In this document: positions 16,197 through 26,197 of the stretch, one piece after another
Layout of the letters: each line of letters opens with the position of its first letter
How positions within the stretch are numbered: position 1 is the stretch's first letter
NCBI RefSeq assembly: GCF_002095435.2
Contig: NZ_MJEJ02000051.1
Coordinates: 186,001 to 250,000 of the forward strand
DNA from: Williamsia sp. 1138
GTDB taxonomy: Bacteria > Actinomycetota > Actinomycetes > Mycobacteriales > Mycobacteriaceae
Length of the DNA stretch: 64,000 bases
Direction: 5' to 3'
Position numbers and translations under genes: made by a program
Notes under the pieces: generated by a model
What the model was told of the DNA's origin: nothing
The model's database searches: none
What the model saw: the letters and a program-made list of their open reading frames with translations, nothing else

Positions 16197-17273
16197 TCAG
16201 ACGAGATGGCCACCGCACACGATCGCATCCGGCGATCGCAGTACAGACAGGTCTTGTGCCGGATCGCCGTGCAACACCAACACGTCCGCGCGGTCGCCGT
16301 CGCCGAGTCCACCGGCCCCCAGCCACTCCCTGGCGGAGGCGCAGGCCGCGTCGAGTGCCTGACCCGGACTCAGCCCGATCCCGGCGAGCGCGACGACCTC
16401 GTCGACGATGCGGCCGTGTTCGACGAAACCTCCTGCGTCCGTCCCGGCATAGATGTCCACTCCGGCCTCGATCGCGGCCGCGAACGTGCTCGGCGCATCG
16501 GCGTGCAATTTGCGCATGTGCTGCTGATAGGCGGGGAAGCGGTCGGCCCCGTCGGCGATCGACGGAAAGTTCTCGACCTGGATCAACGTCGGCACCAAAC
16601 CGATTCGCTGGGCCGCCATGATCGCGATGAGTTCGTCGTTCAGGCCGGTGCCGTGCTCGATGCAGTCGATTCCGGCGTCGATCAACCCGTATAGGGCCTC
16701 GGTGCCGAACACGTGCGCAGTCACTTTGACGCCGAGCTGGTGGGCCACCGAGATCGCCTCGCGCAGAACGTTGTCCGGCCACAGCGGAGACAGGTCGCCG
16801 GTGTCCCGGTCGATCCAGTCCCCCACCAGCTTGACCCAGCCGTCACCCGCCTGGGCCTGCCGGGCGACCTCGGCGGGCAGATCCGTGACCTCGCCGAGGT
16901 CGACGCCGTAGTCGCGCAGGTAGCGCTTCGGACGGGCGATGTGCTTGCCCGCCCGGATGAAACGCGGTCCGGCGGGATCGTCGTCCAGCGGATGGGTGTC
17001 CACCGGTGAGCCGACCTCACGGATCAACGTCGCCCCGGCCTGCAGATCCTGCCGGGCGAACGCCCTCGCCTGCTCGATCGTGACTCCGAGCCCGGGTGCG
17101 ATGCCGACGTGGTTGTGCGCGTCGACCAACCCCGGCATGATCCAGCCACCGTCGGTGACCGTATCTGCGCCCGGGATGGGCTCGCGGGTGATGACACCGT
17201 CATCGACCCAGAACTCGACGGGTTCACCCGACCCGACCGCAAATCCACGAAAGTGCAGCTGGGACAGAATCAT
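16197..17273 (-). CDS. Amidohydrolase family metalloenzyme
   Basis: TIM-barrel metal-dependent hydrolase of 358 aa. The metal and catalytic residues are visible: His53 and His55 in DAHNH, the likely bridging Lys148 in WVKLVGD, His187 in TAHVFG, His207 in EHGTG and Asp279 in AGTDAGG. This set matches the prolidase/imidazolonepropionase-like branch of amidohydrolases. M. tuberculosis has a homologue at the same place upstream of ffh (Rv2915c) with unproven substrate. It converges on the XRE-cupin gene and lies 14 bases after the ffh stop side on the same strand as ffh. Confidence 0.88.
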   Translation of the reverse strand: MILSQLHFRGFAVGSGEPVEFWVDDGVITREPIPGADTVTDGGWIMPGLVDAHNHVGIAPGLGVTIEQARAFARQDLQAGATLIREVGSPVDTHPLDDDPAGPRFIRAGKHIARPKRYLRDYGVDLGEVTDLPAEVARQAQAGDGWVKLVGDWIDRDTGDLSPLWPDNVLREAISVAHQLGVKVTAHVFGTEALYGLIDAGIDCIEHGTGLNDELIAIMAAQRIGLVPTLIQVENFPSIADGADRFPAYQQHMRKLHADAPSTFAAAIEAGVDIYAGTDAGGFVEHGRIVDEVVALAGIGLSPGQALDAACASAREWLGAGGLGDGDRADVLVLHGDPAQDLSVLRSPDAIVCGGHLV

Positions 17274-17287
17274 CGACGCGACCGCCC

Positions 17288-18868
17288 CTACTTCTTCTTC
17301 GGCCGCTGGAACTGGCTGACGTCGATGCCCTCGAGCCCGGGCGGAAGCTGGTCGAGCCCGGCAGGCATGTTCGACAGGTCGGGGAAGCCTGCGGGCATAC
17401 CACCTGGCATGCCCGGGAACCCGCCCCGCACCTTCGGAGGCGTGGGTCCGCGCCCACCCTTCTTGCCCTTCTTGCCGCCCTTTTTACGATTGTTCTTGCG
17501 GCCACCCGGCATGCCCATACGGCCGGCCATCTGCGACATCATCTTTCGCGCGTCGAAGAAGCGGTCGACGAGCTGATTGACGTCGCTCACCGTCACGCCA
17601 GAACCGTTCGCGATGCGAGCACGGCGCGACCCGTTGATGATCTTCGGATTCTCCCGCTCGGCCGGGGTCATACCGCGAATGATCGCCTGCACCTTGTCGA
17701 GCTGCTTGTCGTCGACCTGGGAGAGAGCATCTTTCATGCCCGCCGCGCCCGGCAACATCCCGAGCAGGTTCCCGATCGGACCCATCTTGCGGATCATGAG
17801 CATCTGCTCGAGGAAATCCTCGAGGGTCAGCTCACCCTGGCTGATCTTGTTCGCAGCCGCCTCGGCCTGCTGGACGTCCCAATGCGTCTCCGCCTGCTCG
17901 ATCAGGCTCAGCACGTCGCCCATTCCGAGAATGCGACTCGACATCCGGTCGGGGTGGAAGACGTCGAAGTCCTCGAGCTTCTCGCCGGTGGACGCGAACA
18001 TGATGGGACGGCCGGTGATCTCACGCACCGAGAGCGCGGCACCACCACGGGCATCGCCGTCGAGCTTGGTCAGGACCACGCCGGTGAAATCGACACCCTG
18101 GGCGAACGCTTCCGCCGTCGCCACGGCGTCCTGACCGATCATCGCGTCCAGGACGAAGAGCACTTCGTCCGGCTCGACCGCATCGCGGATGCCCTTGGCC
18201 TGCGCCATCAATTCTTCGTCGATACCGAGGCGACCGGCGGTGTCCACGATCACGACGTCGTGGTGCTTCGACCTCGCCTCGGCCACACCGGATCTCGCCA
18301 CCTCGATCGGCTCGGCCAGACTGCCCGCGCCCTCCGAGCCCGAGACACCGAGCTCCCCGGTGCCGCCGACGCTCGTGCCCGGGTTGGGCGCGAAGACCGG
18401 GACACCGGCCCGCTCACCGACGATCTGGAGCTGACTGACCGCGCCCGGTCGCTGCAGGTCGCAGGCCACCAGGATCGGGGTGTGACCCTGCTTCTTCAGC
18501 CACGCCGCGAGCTTGCCCGCGAGGGTGGTCTTGCCGGCACCCTGCAGACCGGCGAGCATGATGACCGTCGGTGGTGTCTTCGCGAACTGGATGCGCCGGG
18601 TCTCGCCGCCGAGGATCCCGACGAGCTCCTCGTTGACGATCTTGACGACCTGCTGTGCGGGGTTGAGTGCACCCGACACCTCAGCGCCTTTGGCACGTTC
18701 CTTGATCCTGGCGATGAAACCGCGGACGACGGTCAGCGAGACGTCGGCCTCGAGTAGGGCGAGACGGATCTCGCGGCAGGTGCGGTCGATGTCTGCATCG
18801 GACAGCTTGCCCTTGCCGCGCAGATCGGTCAGGACACCGGCCAACCGGCCTGAGAGGGAGTCGAACAT
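17288..18868 (-). CDS. ffh: Signal recognition particle protein Ffh
   Basis: GTPase subunit of the signal recognition particle; it binds 4.5S RNA and signal sequences and docks with FtsY. The 526-aa protein has the N domain (1-85), the G domain with GLQGAGKTT (107-115), VDTAGR and TKLDGDARGG, and the Met-rich M domain (about 300-440), including GSRRARIANGSG that contacts SRP RNA. The C-terminal tail (about 455-526) is rich in Lys, Gly, Met and Pro. Its start is 4 bases after the glnD stop, so co-transcription with the glnD operon is likely. Confidence 0.97.
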   Translation of the reverse strand: MFDSLSGRLAGVLTDLRGKGKLSDADIDRTCREIRLALLEADVSLTVVRGFIARIKERAKGAEVSGALNPAQQVVKIVNEELVGILGGETRRIQFAKTPPTVIMLAGLQGAGKTTLAGKLAAWLKKQGHTPILVACDLQRPGAVSQLQIVGERAGVPVFAPNPGTSVGGTGELGVSGSEGAGSLAEPIEVARSGVAEARSKHHDVVIVDTAGRLGIDEELMAQAKGIRDAVEPDEVLFVLDAMIGQDAVATAEAFAQGVDFTGVVLTKLDGDARGGAALSVREITGRPIMFASTGEKLEDFDVFHPDRMSSRILGMGDVLSLIEQAETHWDVQQAEAAANKISQGELTLEDFLEQMLMIRKMGPIGNLLGMLPGAAGMKDALSQVDDKQLDKVQAIIRGMTPAERENPKIINGSRRARIANGSGVTVSDVNQLVDRFFDARKMMSQMAGRMGMPGGRKNNRKKGGKKGKKGGRGPTPPKVRGGFPGMPGGMPAGFPDLSNMPAGLDQLPPGLEGIDVSQFQRPKKK

Positions 18869-18872
18869 TCCC

Positions 18873-21404
18873 CTAGCCTATCGGGACGCCGGATTTACCG
18901 GTGTCCTCCTCTGGTTCCCGGGGTGGCGCAGGTGGCGGGACGACCGCCAGGATCGCCTCTTCGAGCTGGTCGCGCGTCTGCGGACCATCTCCGGGCAGCC
19001 TGATGCAGAAGGAATCGACCACCGATCCGCCCAGCGTGGAGACCTTTGCCCACGTGATGAAGACCCGATGTTGCTCGAGCACCGCACTCACCCGTGCCAG
19101 CAGGCCGACACGGTCGCCGGCGCGCAGTTCCAGGATCACGCTGTTGTCGTCGTATCCGTCGAACCACAGGACCCGCGGCGGGGCTTGCGCGAACAACGCC
19201 GGCACGGCCGGGCCATGGGAGTTCTCTCCGCCCGGCCCCGGCGCCACCGGGAGCTGCGACTCCCGCTCACGGGCGTCGAGCCGGGCGATCACGTCGATGT
19301 TGCCCTCGAGCGCCTGGATCAACTGCTGCCGCAGGAGGCCGGATTCCGACGGCTCACCGAACAACGGGGAGACCAGGAACGTATTGACCGCGCTCCCCGC
19401 GTGTGACTGGACCGAAGCGCTCAGCAACCGCAGGCCCCGCAACGAGAGCACACCCGCCATCTGCGAGAGCAGACCCGGCTGTTCGGGCGCGATCATGGTC
19501 ACTGCGAAGGTGTGCGGGTTGTCCGTCGTCACGAGGTCGACGCTGACGCCGCCCGCCTCCGCCAGTGCGGTCAGTTCAGGAGTCAGCGGCCCCGGATCGG
19601 CGAGCTCGCCGCCGTCCATCAGTCGCAGGCACCGACGCACCAGTTCGCCGATCAGCGAGGACTTCCAATCGCCCCAGACCCCGGGACCGGTCGCCTTCGA
19701 ATCGGCTTCGGCAAGCGCGGCAAGCAATTCCAGCAGGACACGGGAACCGCCGAGGGTGTCCACGACACCCTGCACCGTGGCCGGATCGTCGAGATCGCGC
19801 CTGGTCGCCACGTCGGGCAGGAGCAGGTGATAGCGGACCATCTTCGACAAGATCTGCACGTCTTCTGGCCACAGGCCGATGCGGTTACCCACCTGATTGG
19901 CGAGCTCGGCACCGACGACGCTGTGGTCGGCACCGCGTCCCTTCCCGAGGTCATGGACCAGCGCGCCCAGGACCAGCAGGTCCGGACGCGACACCCTCGT
20001 CGTCATCGAACCCGCGTTGGCCGCGGTCTCCACGAGATGGCGGTCCACGGTCCACGTGTGAATCGGATCGCGTGGGGGTAGGTCGCGAATCGCGCCCCAT
20101 TCAGGGATCAGCCTGCCCCACAGGCCCGTCCGGTCGAGGGCCTCGATCGGCGCGATCATGTGTTCACCCGTACCGAGAAGCACCAGCAGGTCGCTGAGCG
20201 CATCGATCGGCCAGGGCTCCCGCAGCTCCGGTGCATAATCGGCCAGCCTGGCCAGGGTGGAGGCCGCCATGGGCAGGCCGGTCCGCGCCGATGCAGCGGC
20301 CACCCGCAGGATCAGACCCGGATCCTTGCTGGGCAGCGCGTTACGCGCGAGGACGACCTCGCCGAAGTGCTCGACAACCCCTTCGTCGAGAGGACGCCGG
20401 ATGGGCGAGCGGCGGAGCTTCGAAAGCCCCTTGCGCGGAAGCGAATTGGACGAGGTCCGCAGTCCGACGTCCACCGCGTAGCTGATCGTGCGCGCGCTGT
20501 CACTGATGGTCCGGGCCAAATCGAATCGATCACCGATCCGCAGCGCCGCACCGATCTCGTCGGCATCCTGCGCACGCAGTTGCTCGCGGGGTCGGCCGGT
20601 GATCCGGTGTAGTTCGGTGCGCACGTCGAGCAGGCGGGTGTAGGCCTGCCGGAGCCCACCACCGGGAGAATCCGGACGGAGCGCAGCCATGCCGTCGGTC
20701 AGCTGTGCCACGGCGAGGGCATCGAGCATGTGCACGTCGCGCAACCCTCCGCGCCCGTACTTGAGATCGGGTTCGGCGCGGTGGGCGATGTCTCCACTGC
20801 GCCGCCAGCGATCGCGAGCCTGGTCGACGAGTCCGCCGAACCGCGAACGGATGTCGGTGCGCCACTGCTGACGGATCCCACCGATGAGCAGCTTGGACAG
20901 ATCCTCGTCCCCCGCGATGTGGCGCGCCTCGAGCAATCCCAGCGCCGCGGTCATGTCGGTGGCGGCCACCTGAAGGGCCTGTGACACGGTCCGCACACTG
21001 TGGTCGAGTTTGATGTGCGCGTCCCACAGCGGATACCAGATCTGGTCGGCGATCTCCGCGACGACCGCCGGGTCCATCTCGTCGTGCAGCAGGATCAGGT
21101 CGAGATCTGAATGGGGCAGCAATTCCTGCCTGCCCAGCCCACCGACGGCGACGATGGCGAAACCGCTACCGGGTTTGATCCCGATCTCGGCGGCCTTGGT
21201 GGTGAGCCAGAAGTCGTGCAGGTCGACGAGAACCCTGCGCAGCGCGGGCGCATCGACCCGTTTGTTGCCGTCGGTCCGGCGTAGGAGTTGTTTGCGTGCT
21301 GTGACCAGATCCGTCGCGGCAGCCGGTGTCAGGTGAGACGGCTGCGGTCCTGCTCCCGAGGGCTCCTCGGATGCAGGACCGCGACCGCCACGTACGAATG
21401 GCAC
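18873..21404 (-). CDS. glnD: [Protein-PII] uridylyltransferase / uridylyl-removing enzyme
   Basis: Bifunctional nitrogen sensor that modifies and demodifies the PII protein GlnB in response to glutamine. About 843 aa. The nucleotidyltransferase domain shows GGLGRQELLPHSDLDLILLHD with its catalytic Asp pair, the HD domain shows LVHDLGKGRGADHS, and two ACT domains occupy the last ~190 residues ('FAVTMIAPEQPGLLSQMAGVL' and 'LELRAGDRVGLLARVSAVL'). In actinobacteria this enzyme is often an adenylyltransferase for GlnK, so the nucleotide used is uncertain. GTG 21404, six bases after the glnB stop, is preferred; the frame is open to 21476 inside glnB. Confidence 0.95.
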   Translation of the reverse strand: MPFVRGGRGPASEEPSGAGPQPSHLTPAAATDLVTARKQLLRRTDGNKRVDAPALRRVLVDLHDFWLTTKAAEIGIKPGSGFAIVAVGGLGRQELLPHSDLDLILLHDEMDPAVVAEIADQIWYPLWDAHIKLDHSVRTVSQALQVAATDMTAALGLLEARHIAGDEDLSKLLIGGIRQQWRTDIRSRFGGLVDQARDRWRRSGDIAHRAEPDLKYGRGGLRDVHMLDALAVAQLTDGMAALRPDSPGGGLRQAYTRLLDVRTELHRITGRPREQLRAQDADEIGAALRIGDRFDLARTISDSARTISYAVDVGLRTSSNSLPRKGLSKLRRSPIRRPLDEGVVEHFGEVVLARNALPSKDPGLILRVAAASARTGLPMAASTLARLADYAPELREPWPIDALSDLLVLLGTGEHMIAPIEALDRTGLWGRLIPEWGAIRDLPPRDPIHTWTVDRHLVETAANAGSMTTRVSRPDLLVLGALVHDLGKGRGADHSVVGAELANQVGNRIGLWPEDVQILSKMVRYHLLLPDVATRRDLDDPATVQGVVDTLGGSRVLLELLAALAEADSKATGPGVWGDWKSSLIGELVRRCLRLMDGGELADPGPLTPELTALAEAGGVSVDLVTTDNPHTFAVTMIAPEQPGLLSQMAGVLSLRGLRLLSASVQSHAGSAVNTFLVSPLFGEPSESGLLRQQLIQALEGNIDVIARLDARERESQLPVAPGPGGENSHGPAVPALFAQAPPRVLWFDGYDDNSVILELRAGDRVGLLARVSAVLEQHRVFITWAKVSTLGGSVVDSFCIRLPGDGPQTRDQLEEAILAVVPPPAPPREPEEDTGKSGVPIG

Positions 21405-21409
21405 CGTCG

Positions 21410-21799
<390 letters not shown>

Positions 21800-23155
21800 T
21801 TAAACGAGGTCGTACGCGCTTTCGCGGTGATCCGTCTCATCAATACCAGTGTCCTCATCCTCTGCGGTGATCCGCCAGCCGAGTGGCTTGAGAGCGAACG
21901 CGATGATGGCGGTCATGACCGCGGTGAACGCGACTGCGACCAGTGCGATCACGACCTGGATGACGAGCTGCTTGCCGCCGCCGCCGTAGAACAGGCCGGT
22001 CTCCGACGCCAGGAAGCCGATGCCGATGGTGCCCCAGAGGCCCGCGACCAGGTGGACACCGACGACGTCGAGCGAATCGTCGAAGCCGAACTTGGACTTG
22101 AAGCCGACTGCGATTGCGGCGATCACGCCGGCCACAGCGCCGAGGATCAGCGAGCCGATCGGGGTCAGCGCGCCACAGGCGGGGGTGATGGCGACCAGAC
22201 CGGCCACGATTCCCGAGGCCGCGCCGACGCCGGTGGCGGATTTGTCGCGGATCTTCTCCACCACGAGCCAGCCGATCAGACCTGCGGCGGTTGCAGCGGT
22301 GGTGTTGATCCAGACCAGGCCGGCGAGTGCGTCTGCGGTGCCTTCGGAACCGACGTTGAAGCCGAACCATCCGAACCACAGGATCGCGGCACCGAGCATC
22401 ACGAACGGTACGTTGTGCGGGCGGTAAGCGGTCCTGCCGTATCCGACACGCTTACCGATGATGAGCACGAGGACGAGCGCAGCCATACCGGCGTTGATGT
22501 GGACCACGGTGCCACCGGCGAAGTCGATGGGTGCGACCTTCGCGACCATCGTGCCGTCGACGTCCTCGGTGCCGAAGATCCACGAGGCGAAGCTGGTCTC
22601 GTTGTTCGACAGCAGACCGCCGCCCCACACCATGTGGGCGAGTGGGAAGTAGACCAGGGTCGCCCAGATGCCGGTGAAGACCAGCCAGGTCGAGTACTTG
22701 ACGCGTTCGGCGAGCGCACCGGAGATGAGGGCCACGGTGATCACTGCGAATGTCAACTGGAAGCCGGCCCATACGATGGCCGGGACATCACCGAAGCCGC
22801 CGATGACGTTGAGGACCTCGTCAGGGTTCTCGGGATCCGGGATCGTTTCCATCAGCTGGTTCAAGCCGAACAGCGAGAACGGGTTGTCGAAGATGCCCGC
22901 GATGTCGCTTTCTCCGGTGTGAGCCGACGAGAACGACATCGAGTAACCCCACAACACATAGATGATGCTGACGACTCCGAGTGAGCCGAACGACATCATC
23001 AACATGTTGAGGACGGACTTCTGTCGCGAGAGGCCACCGTAGAAGAAGGCCAGTCCCGGAGTCATGAAGAGCACGAGTGCGGCGCTCGTCAGGACCCAGG
23101 CGGTTGCCCCGACGTCGTAGGGCGCGAACGCATCGTCTGGCAGTGCCAAAACCAC
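21800..23155 (-). CDS. amt: Ammonium transporter Amt
   Basis: Trimeric ammonium channel of 451 aa with about 11 membrane segments. Family hallmarks are 'LVLFMTPGLAFFYGGLSR' near the N terminus, 'FAGGTVVHINAGMAALVL' with one of the pore His residues region, and 'DDSLDVVGVHLVAGLWGTIGIG' near the C terminus. GTG 23155 is chosen as start because AGGAGG lies 9 bases upstream; the frame is open to 23215. The order amt-glnB-glnD is the usual nitrogen operon. Two GTTTC-n6-GT motifs upstream suggest GlnR control. Confidence 0.96.
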   Translation of the reverse strand: MVLALPDDAFAPYDVGATAWVLTSAALVLFMTPGLAFFYGGLSRQKSVLNMLMMSFGSLGVVSIIYVLWGYSMSFSSAHTGESDIAGIFDNPFSLFGLNQLMETIPDPENPDEVLNVIGGFGDVPAIVWAGFQLTFAVITVALISGALAERVKYSTWLVFTGIWATLVYFPLAHMVWGGGLLSNNETSFASWIFGTEDVDGTMVAKVAPIDFAGGTVVHINAGMAALVLVLIIGKRVGYGRTAYRPHNVPFVMLGAAILWFGWFGFNVGSEGTADALAGLVWINTTAATAAGLIGWLVVEKIRDKSATGVGAASGIVAGLVAITPACGALTPIGSLILGAVAGVIAAIAVGFKSKFGFDDSLDVVGVHLVAGLWGTIGIGFLASETGLFYGGGGKQLVIQVVIALVAVAFTAVMTAIIAFALKPLGWRITAEDEDTGIDETDHRESAYDLV

Positions 23156-23239
23156 TGTAAGAAACCTCCTAGAGTGCGCCGACGGCTCGGCGCCTTCAAA
23201 GAGATTGGCGGGCAAGGATTTCGTTCGTGGTGCTGTGGT

Positions 23240-23287
23240 GTTTCATGCATGTGAACCAGCGGGCAGTTCATGTTTCATCTGTGTATA
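23240..23287 (-). promoter_or_regulatory. Two candidate GlnR boxes upstream of amt
   Basis: GTTTC-n6-GTGAA at 23240-23255 and GTTTC-n6-GTATA at 23272-23287 are spaced 32 bases apart, three helix turns. On the minus strand each reads as an imperfect half of the actinobacterial GlnR consensus gTnAC-n6-GaAAC, with GAAAC intact in both. They lie 85-132 bases upstream of the amt start. Nitrogen-limitation control by GlnR is the natural reading. Confidence 0.48.
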
Positions 23288-23363
23288 CCGCCAGGAGCGG
23301 TGTTGATCAGATGGGGCGAGGGGCAGCCATTTGTTGTTCTCAGGCTGGTACGGCGCGGTGGGA

Positions 23364-24836
23364 TCAGCCGAGCAGCGCGTCGACGAACGCCTCTGGTTCG
23401 AAGGGTGCGAGGTCGTCGGCGCCCTCGCCGAGACCGACCAATTTGACCGGTACGCCGAGCTCTCGTTGGACGTGGAAGACGATGCCGCCTTTGGCGGTGC
23501 CGTCGAGTTTGGTCAGCACCACACCGGTGATCGAGACGACGTCGGCGAAAACCTTCGCCTGGGCGAGACCGTTCTGCCCGGTCGTCGCGTCGAGCACGAG
23601 CAGGACCTCGTCGACGACGGCCTTCTTCTCGACCACCCGCTTGACCTTCCCCAGTTCGTCCATGAGGCCGGTCTTGGTGTGCAGACGCCCGGCTGTGTCG
23701 ATCATGACCACGTCGACGCCCTCGTCGATGCCGCGCGCGACGGCGTCGAAGGCCACCGCGGCCGGATCGGCCCCTTCCTTGCCGCGGACGACCTCGGCAC
23801 CGACCCGCTCGGCCCACGTCTGCAACTGATCGGCCGCGGCTGCGCGGAAGGTGTCGGCAGCACCGAGCAACACCCTGCGCCCGTCGGCGACGAGCACGCG
23901 GGCCAGCTTGCCGGTGGTCGTGGTCTTCCCCGTGCCGTTGACCCCGACGACCAACAGCACCGACGGCTTGCCCGCGTGCGGCAGCGCCTTGATCGAGCGG
24001 TCGAGATCAGGACCGACCTCGGCGACGAGAACCTTGCGCAACAGGGCCCGGACCTCGTCCGCGGTCCGCACGGGCGAGGCGGCCAGTTCGGTACGCAAGC
24101 GGTCGACGACGGCAGTCGTCACCGCCGTCCCGAGGTCTGCCATCAGCAGGGTGTCCTCGATCTCTTCCCAGCCGTCCTCGTCGAGGTCGCCCGCACCCAA
24201 CAGCCCCAACACACTCTTGCCGAGCGCATTCTGCGACCGGGACAGGCGACCACGGAGCAACCCCAGGCGCCCGGCTGTCGGCGCGATGTCGTCGAGCACC
24301 GGGGTCGCGGGGACCGGTTCGGCGACCGGTTCGGGCTCCACGACCGGCTCGGGCTCGATCACCGGTTCCGGCGCCACGACCTCTGGTTCGGCGGGCGGGG
24401 CCTCGACCTCGGGGGTTGTCGCCTCGGGTGCCGGGGCGGCGGGTTCCGGTTCTGCTGCCTTCGGTTCTGTCTCGTCTGTCTTCGGTTCGGGCAGAGGAAC
24501 ATTGCGCAGGCCGCGTTTGGGTGCGTCGCGAGGGATCGCCGCATCGTCACCCACGCCCGGCTGCCCGTCGGTGTCTGTCCGCTCGATCGTGGGCGTGTCC
24601 CTGGCCGGAGGCTCGGCGGTGGCCGCGCCCGCGCCACCCTGGGTGAACGAGAACCCACTACCGGCCTTGTAGCCACCCGACTTGTCGACCTGCCTGGTGC
24701 CATCGGACGGTGTCCGATCTGCGCTGTCGCTCAGAGAGATTCGCCTGCGACGGGACAGGACCAGGCCGGTCGCCACCAGGGCGACGAGCAGGAGGACGAC
24801 GACTACGACGATCGCGACGATGGCACCGGTGTTCAC
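23364..24836 (-). CDS. ftsY: Signal recognition particle receptor FtsY
   Basis: SRP receptor GTPase that hands ribosome-nascent chains to the membrane translocon. The 490-aa protein begins with a membrane segment (residues 5-28), unusual for E. coli FtsY but normal in actinobacteria. A Pro/Glu-rich acidic linker (about 60-185) contains repeats of the type PEPVVEPEPVAEP. The C-terminal NG domain holds GVNGTGKTTT, DTAGR and TKLDGTAKGG. In M. tuberculosis ftsY is followed by smc; here egtB, egtD and an HNH-like gene on the other strand stand between them. Confidence 0.97.
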   Translation of the reverse strand: MNTGAIVAIVVVVVLLLVALVATGLVLSRRRRISLSDSADRTPSDGTRQVDKSGGYKAGSGFSFTQGGAGAATAEPPARDTPTIERTDTDGQPGVGDDAAIPRDAPKRGLRNVPLPEPKTDETEPKAAEPEPAAPAPEATTPEVEAPPAEPEVVAPEPVIEPEPVVEPEPVAEPVPATPVLDDIAPTAGRLGLLRGRLSRSQNALGKSVLGLLGAGDLDEDGWEEIEDTLLMADLGTAVTTAVVDRLRTELAASPVRTADEVRALLRKVLVAEVGPDLDRSIKALPHAGKPSVLLVVGVNGTGKTTTTGKLARVLVADGRRVLLGAADTFRAAAADQLQTWAERVGAEVVRGKEGADPAAVAFDAVARGIDEGVDVVMIDTAGRLHTKTGLMDELGKVKRVVEKKAVVDEVLLVLDATTGQNGLAQAKVFADVVSITGVVLTKLDGTAKGGIVFHVQRELGVPVKLVGLGEGADDLAPFEPEAFVDALLG

Positions 24837-24964
24837 GGCCTCAGTCTGCCAGAGGCGGCTCCGCCCTCGGTGCCAGAGGCGGACACGACCTAGCTGCGGG
24901 TACCGTGAGTGTCAGACGCCTCATCCATACTGCTGTCCCGCCGGTCATCTTCCAGGAGACGAGC

Positions 24965-26197
24965 ATGAGCATCACAGTCGAGCAGTCCACTCTCACCACC
25001 AGGTTCCGTGACGTCCGTGCGCTCACCGACGAGCTCACCGCGCGACTGTCACCCGAGGACCAGGTTCCGCAGTCGATGACCGATGCCAGTCCGACCAAAT
25101 GGCACCGCGCCCATGTCACCTGGTTCTTCGAAGAGTTCATCCTGCGGAATCTGCCGGGATACACGGTGTACGACGAGAGCTTCCGGTACCTCTTCAACAG
25201 CTATTACGAGGCGGTGGGCGCCCGCCACCCCCGTCCTCATCGAGGCCTCGTCACCCGACCCGGTGTCGACGAGGTCACCCGCTACCGCGAATACGTCGAT
25301 CAGGCCATGACCTCGGCACTCGAGCAGGATCGGCTCGACGAGTACGCCCGCACCCTGGTCGAACTGGGCTGCAATCATGAGCAACAGCACCAAGAACTGT
25401 TGCTCATGGACGTCAAGCATCTTCTCTCGACGCACCCGTTCGCGCCGGTCTACGTCGAGCGAGGGCCGGATGCCACGGCGGAGGCGGCACCCCTGCGCTG
25501 GCAGTCGTTCGACGGAGGGCTCGTCACGATCGGGGCAGATCCGAACGGTTTCAGCTACGACAACGAGGGGCCCGGCCATTCGGTCTACCTGCAGGACTTC
25601 CAACTCACCAACCGGCAGGTGACCAATGGTGAATGGCTCGAGTTCATGGCAGACGACGGCTATCGCCGTAGTGAACTCTGGTTGTCCGACGGCTGGAACA
25701 AGATCGGCGAGACCGGCTGGTCGGCCCCCGGTTACTGGAGCCTCGACGACGGCACCTGGACGTCGTTCACGCTGTCCGGTCGGCGTCCGATCATCGAGAG
25801 CGAACCGGTCGTACACGTGTCCTTCTACGAAGCCGACGCCTATGCGCGGTGGGCCGGCGCGCGGCTACCCACCGAGTTCGAATGGGAGACCGCGGCGATG
25901 CGCACCGGAGCGTCTCGCGGTCAACTCCTCGACCCTGCGCGATGTCATCCCGGCGTCGCCGGCGAGACCATGATCGGCGACGTCTGGGAATGGACCGCAA
26001 GCGCCTACCTCCCCTACCCCGGGTTCGTACCGGCCCACGGCGCCGTGGGCGAGTACAACGGCAAGTTCATGAGTGATCAGCATGTGCTCCGTGGTGCCAG
26101 CGCATTGACTCCCACCGGCCACGAACGGCCCACCTATCGCAACTTCTTCCCGGCCGGGTCCCGGTGGGTCTTCAGCGGACTCCGGTTGGCCCGATGA
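24965..26197 (+). CDS. egtB: Ergothioneine biosynthesis sulfoxide synthase EgtB
   Basis: Non-haem iron enzyme that joins a thiol substrate to hercynine with oxygen. The 410-aa protein has an N-terminal DinB-like domain with iron ligands at His50 (WHRAHVTWFFEEF) and His137/His141 (HEQQHQE), and a C-terminal FGE-sulfatase domain with 'IGDVWEWTASAY', 'VLRGAS' and a 'FSGLRLAR' end. The stretch SPTKWHRAHVTWFFE followed by 'LFNSYYEAVG' matches the EgtB type of cyanobacteria, proteobacteria and Chloracidobacterium, not the mycobacterial LVWDLAHIGQQEE type. Some enzymes of that type use cysteine rather than gamma-glutamylcysteine. ATG 24965 has AGGAGA 6 bases upstream. egtD overlaps it by four bases. 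Confidence 0.93.
   Translation: MSITVEQSTLTTRFRDVRALTDELTARLSPEDQVPQSMTDASPTKWHRAHVTWFFEEFILRNLPGYTVYDESFRYLFNSYYEAVGARHPRPHRGLVTRPGVDEVTRYREYVDQAMTSALEQDRLDEYARTLVELGCNHEQQHQELLLMDVKHLLSTHPFAPVYVERGPDATAEAAPLRWQSFDGGLVTIGADPNGFSYDNEGPGHSVYLQDFQLTNRQVTNGEWLEFMADDGYRRSELWLSDGWNKIGETGWSAPGYWSLDDGTWTSFTLSGRRPIIESEPVVHVSFYEADAYARWAGARLPTEFEWETAAMRTGASRGQLLDPARCHPGVAGETMIGDVWEWTASAYLPYPGFVPAHGAVGEYNGKFMSDQHVLRGASALTPTGHERPTYRNFFPAGSRWVFSGLRLAR

Noticed and set aside
23331-24893. Long + strand open frame (520 codons) opposite ftsY
   Set aside because: Antisense shadow of ftsY; composition follows the complementary codons.
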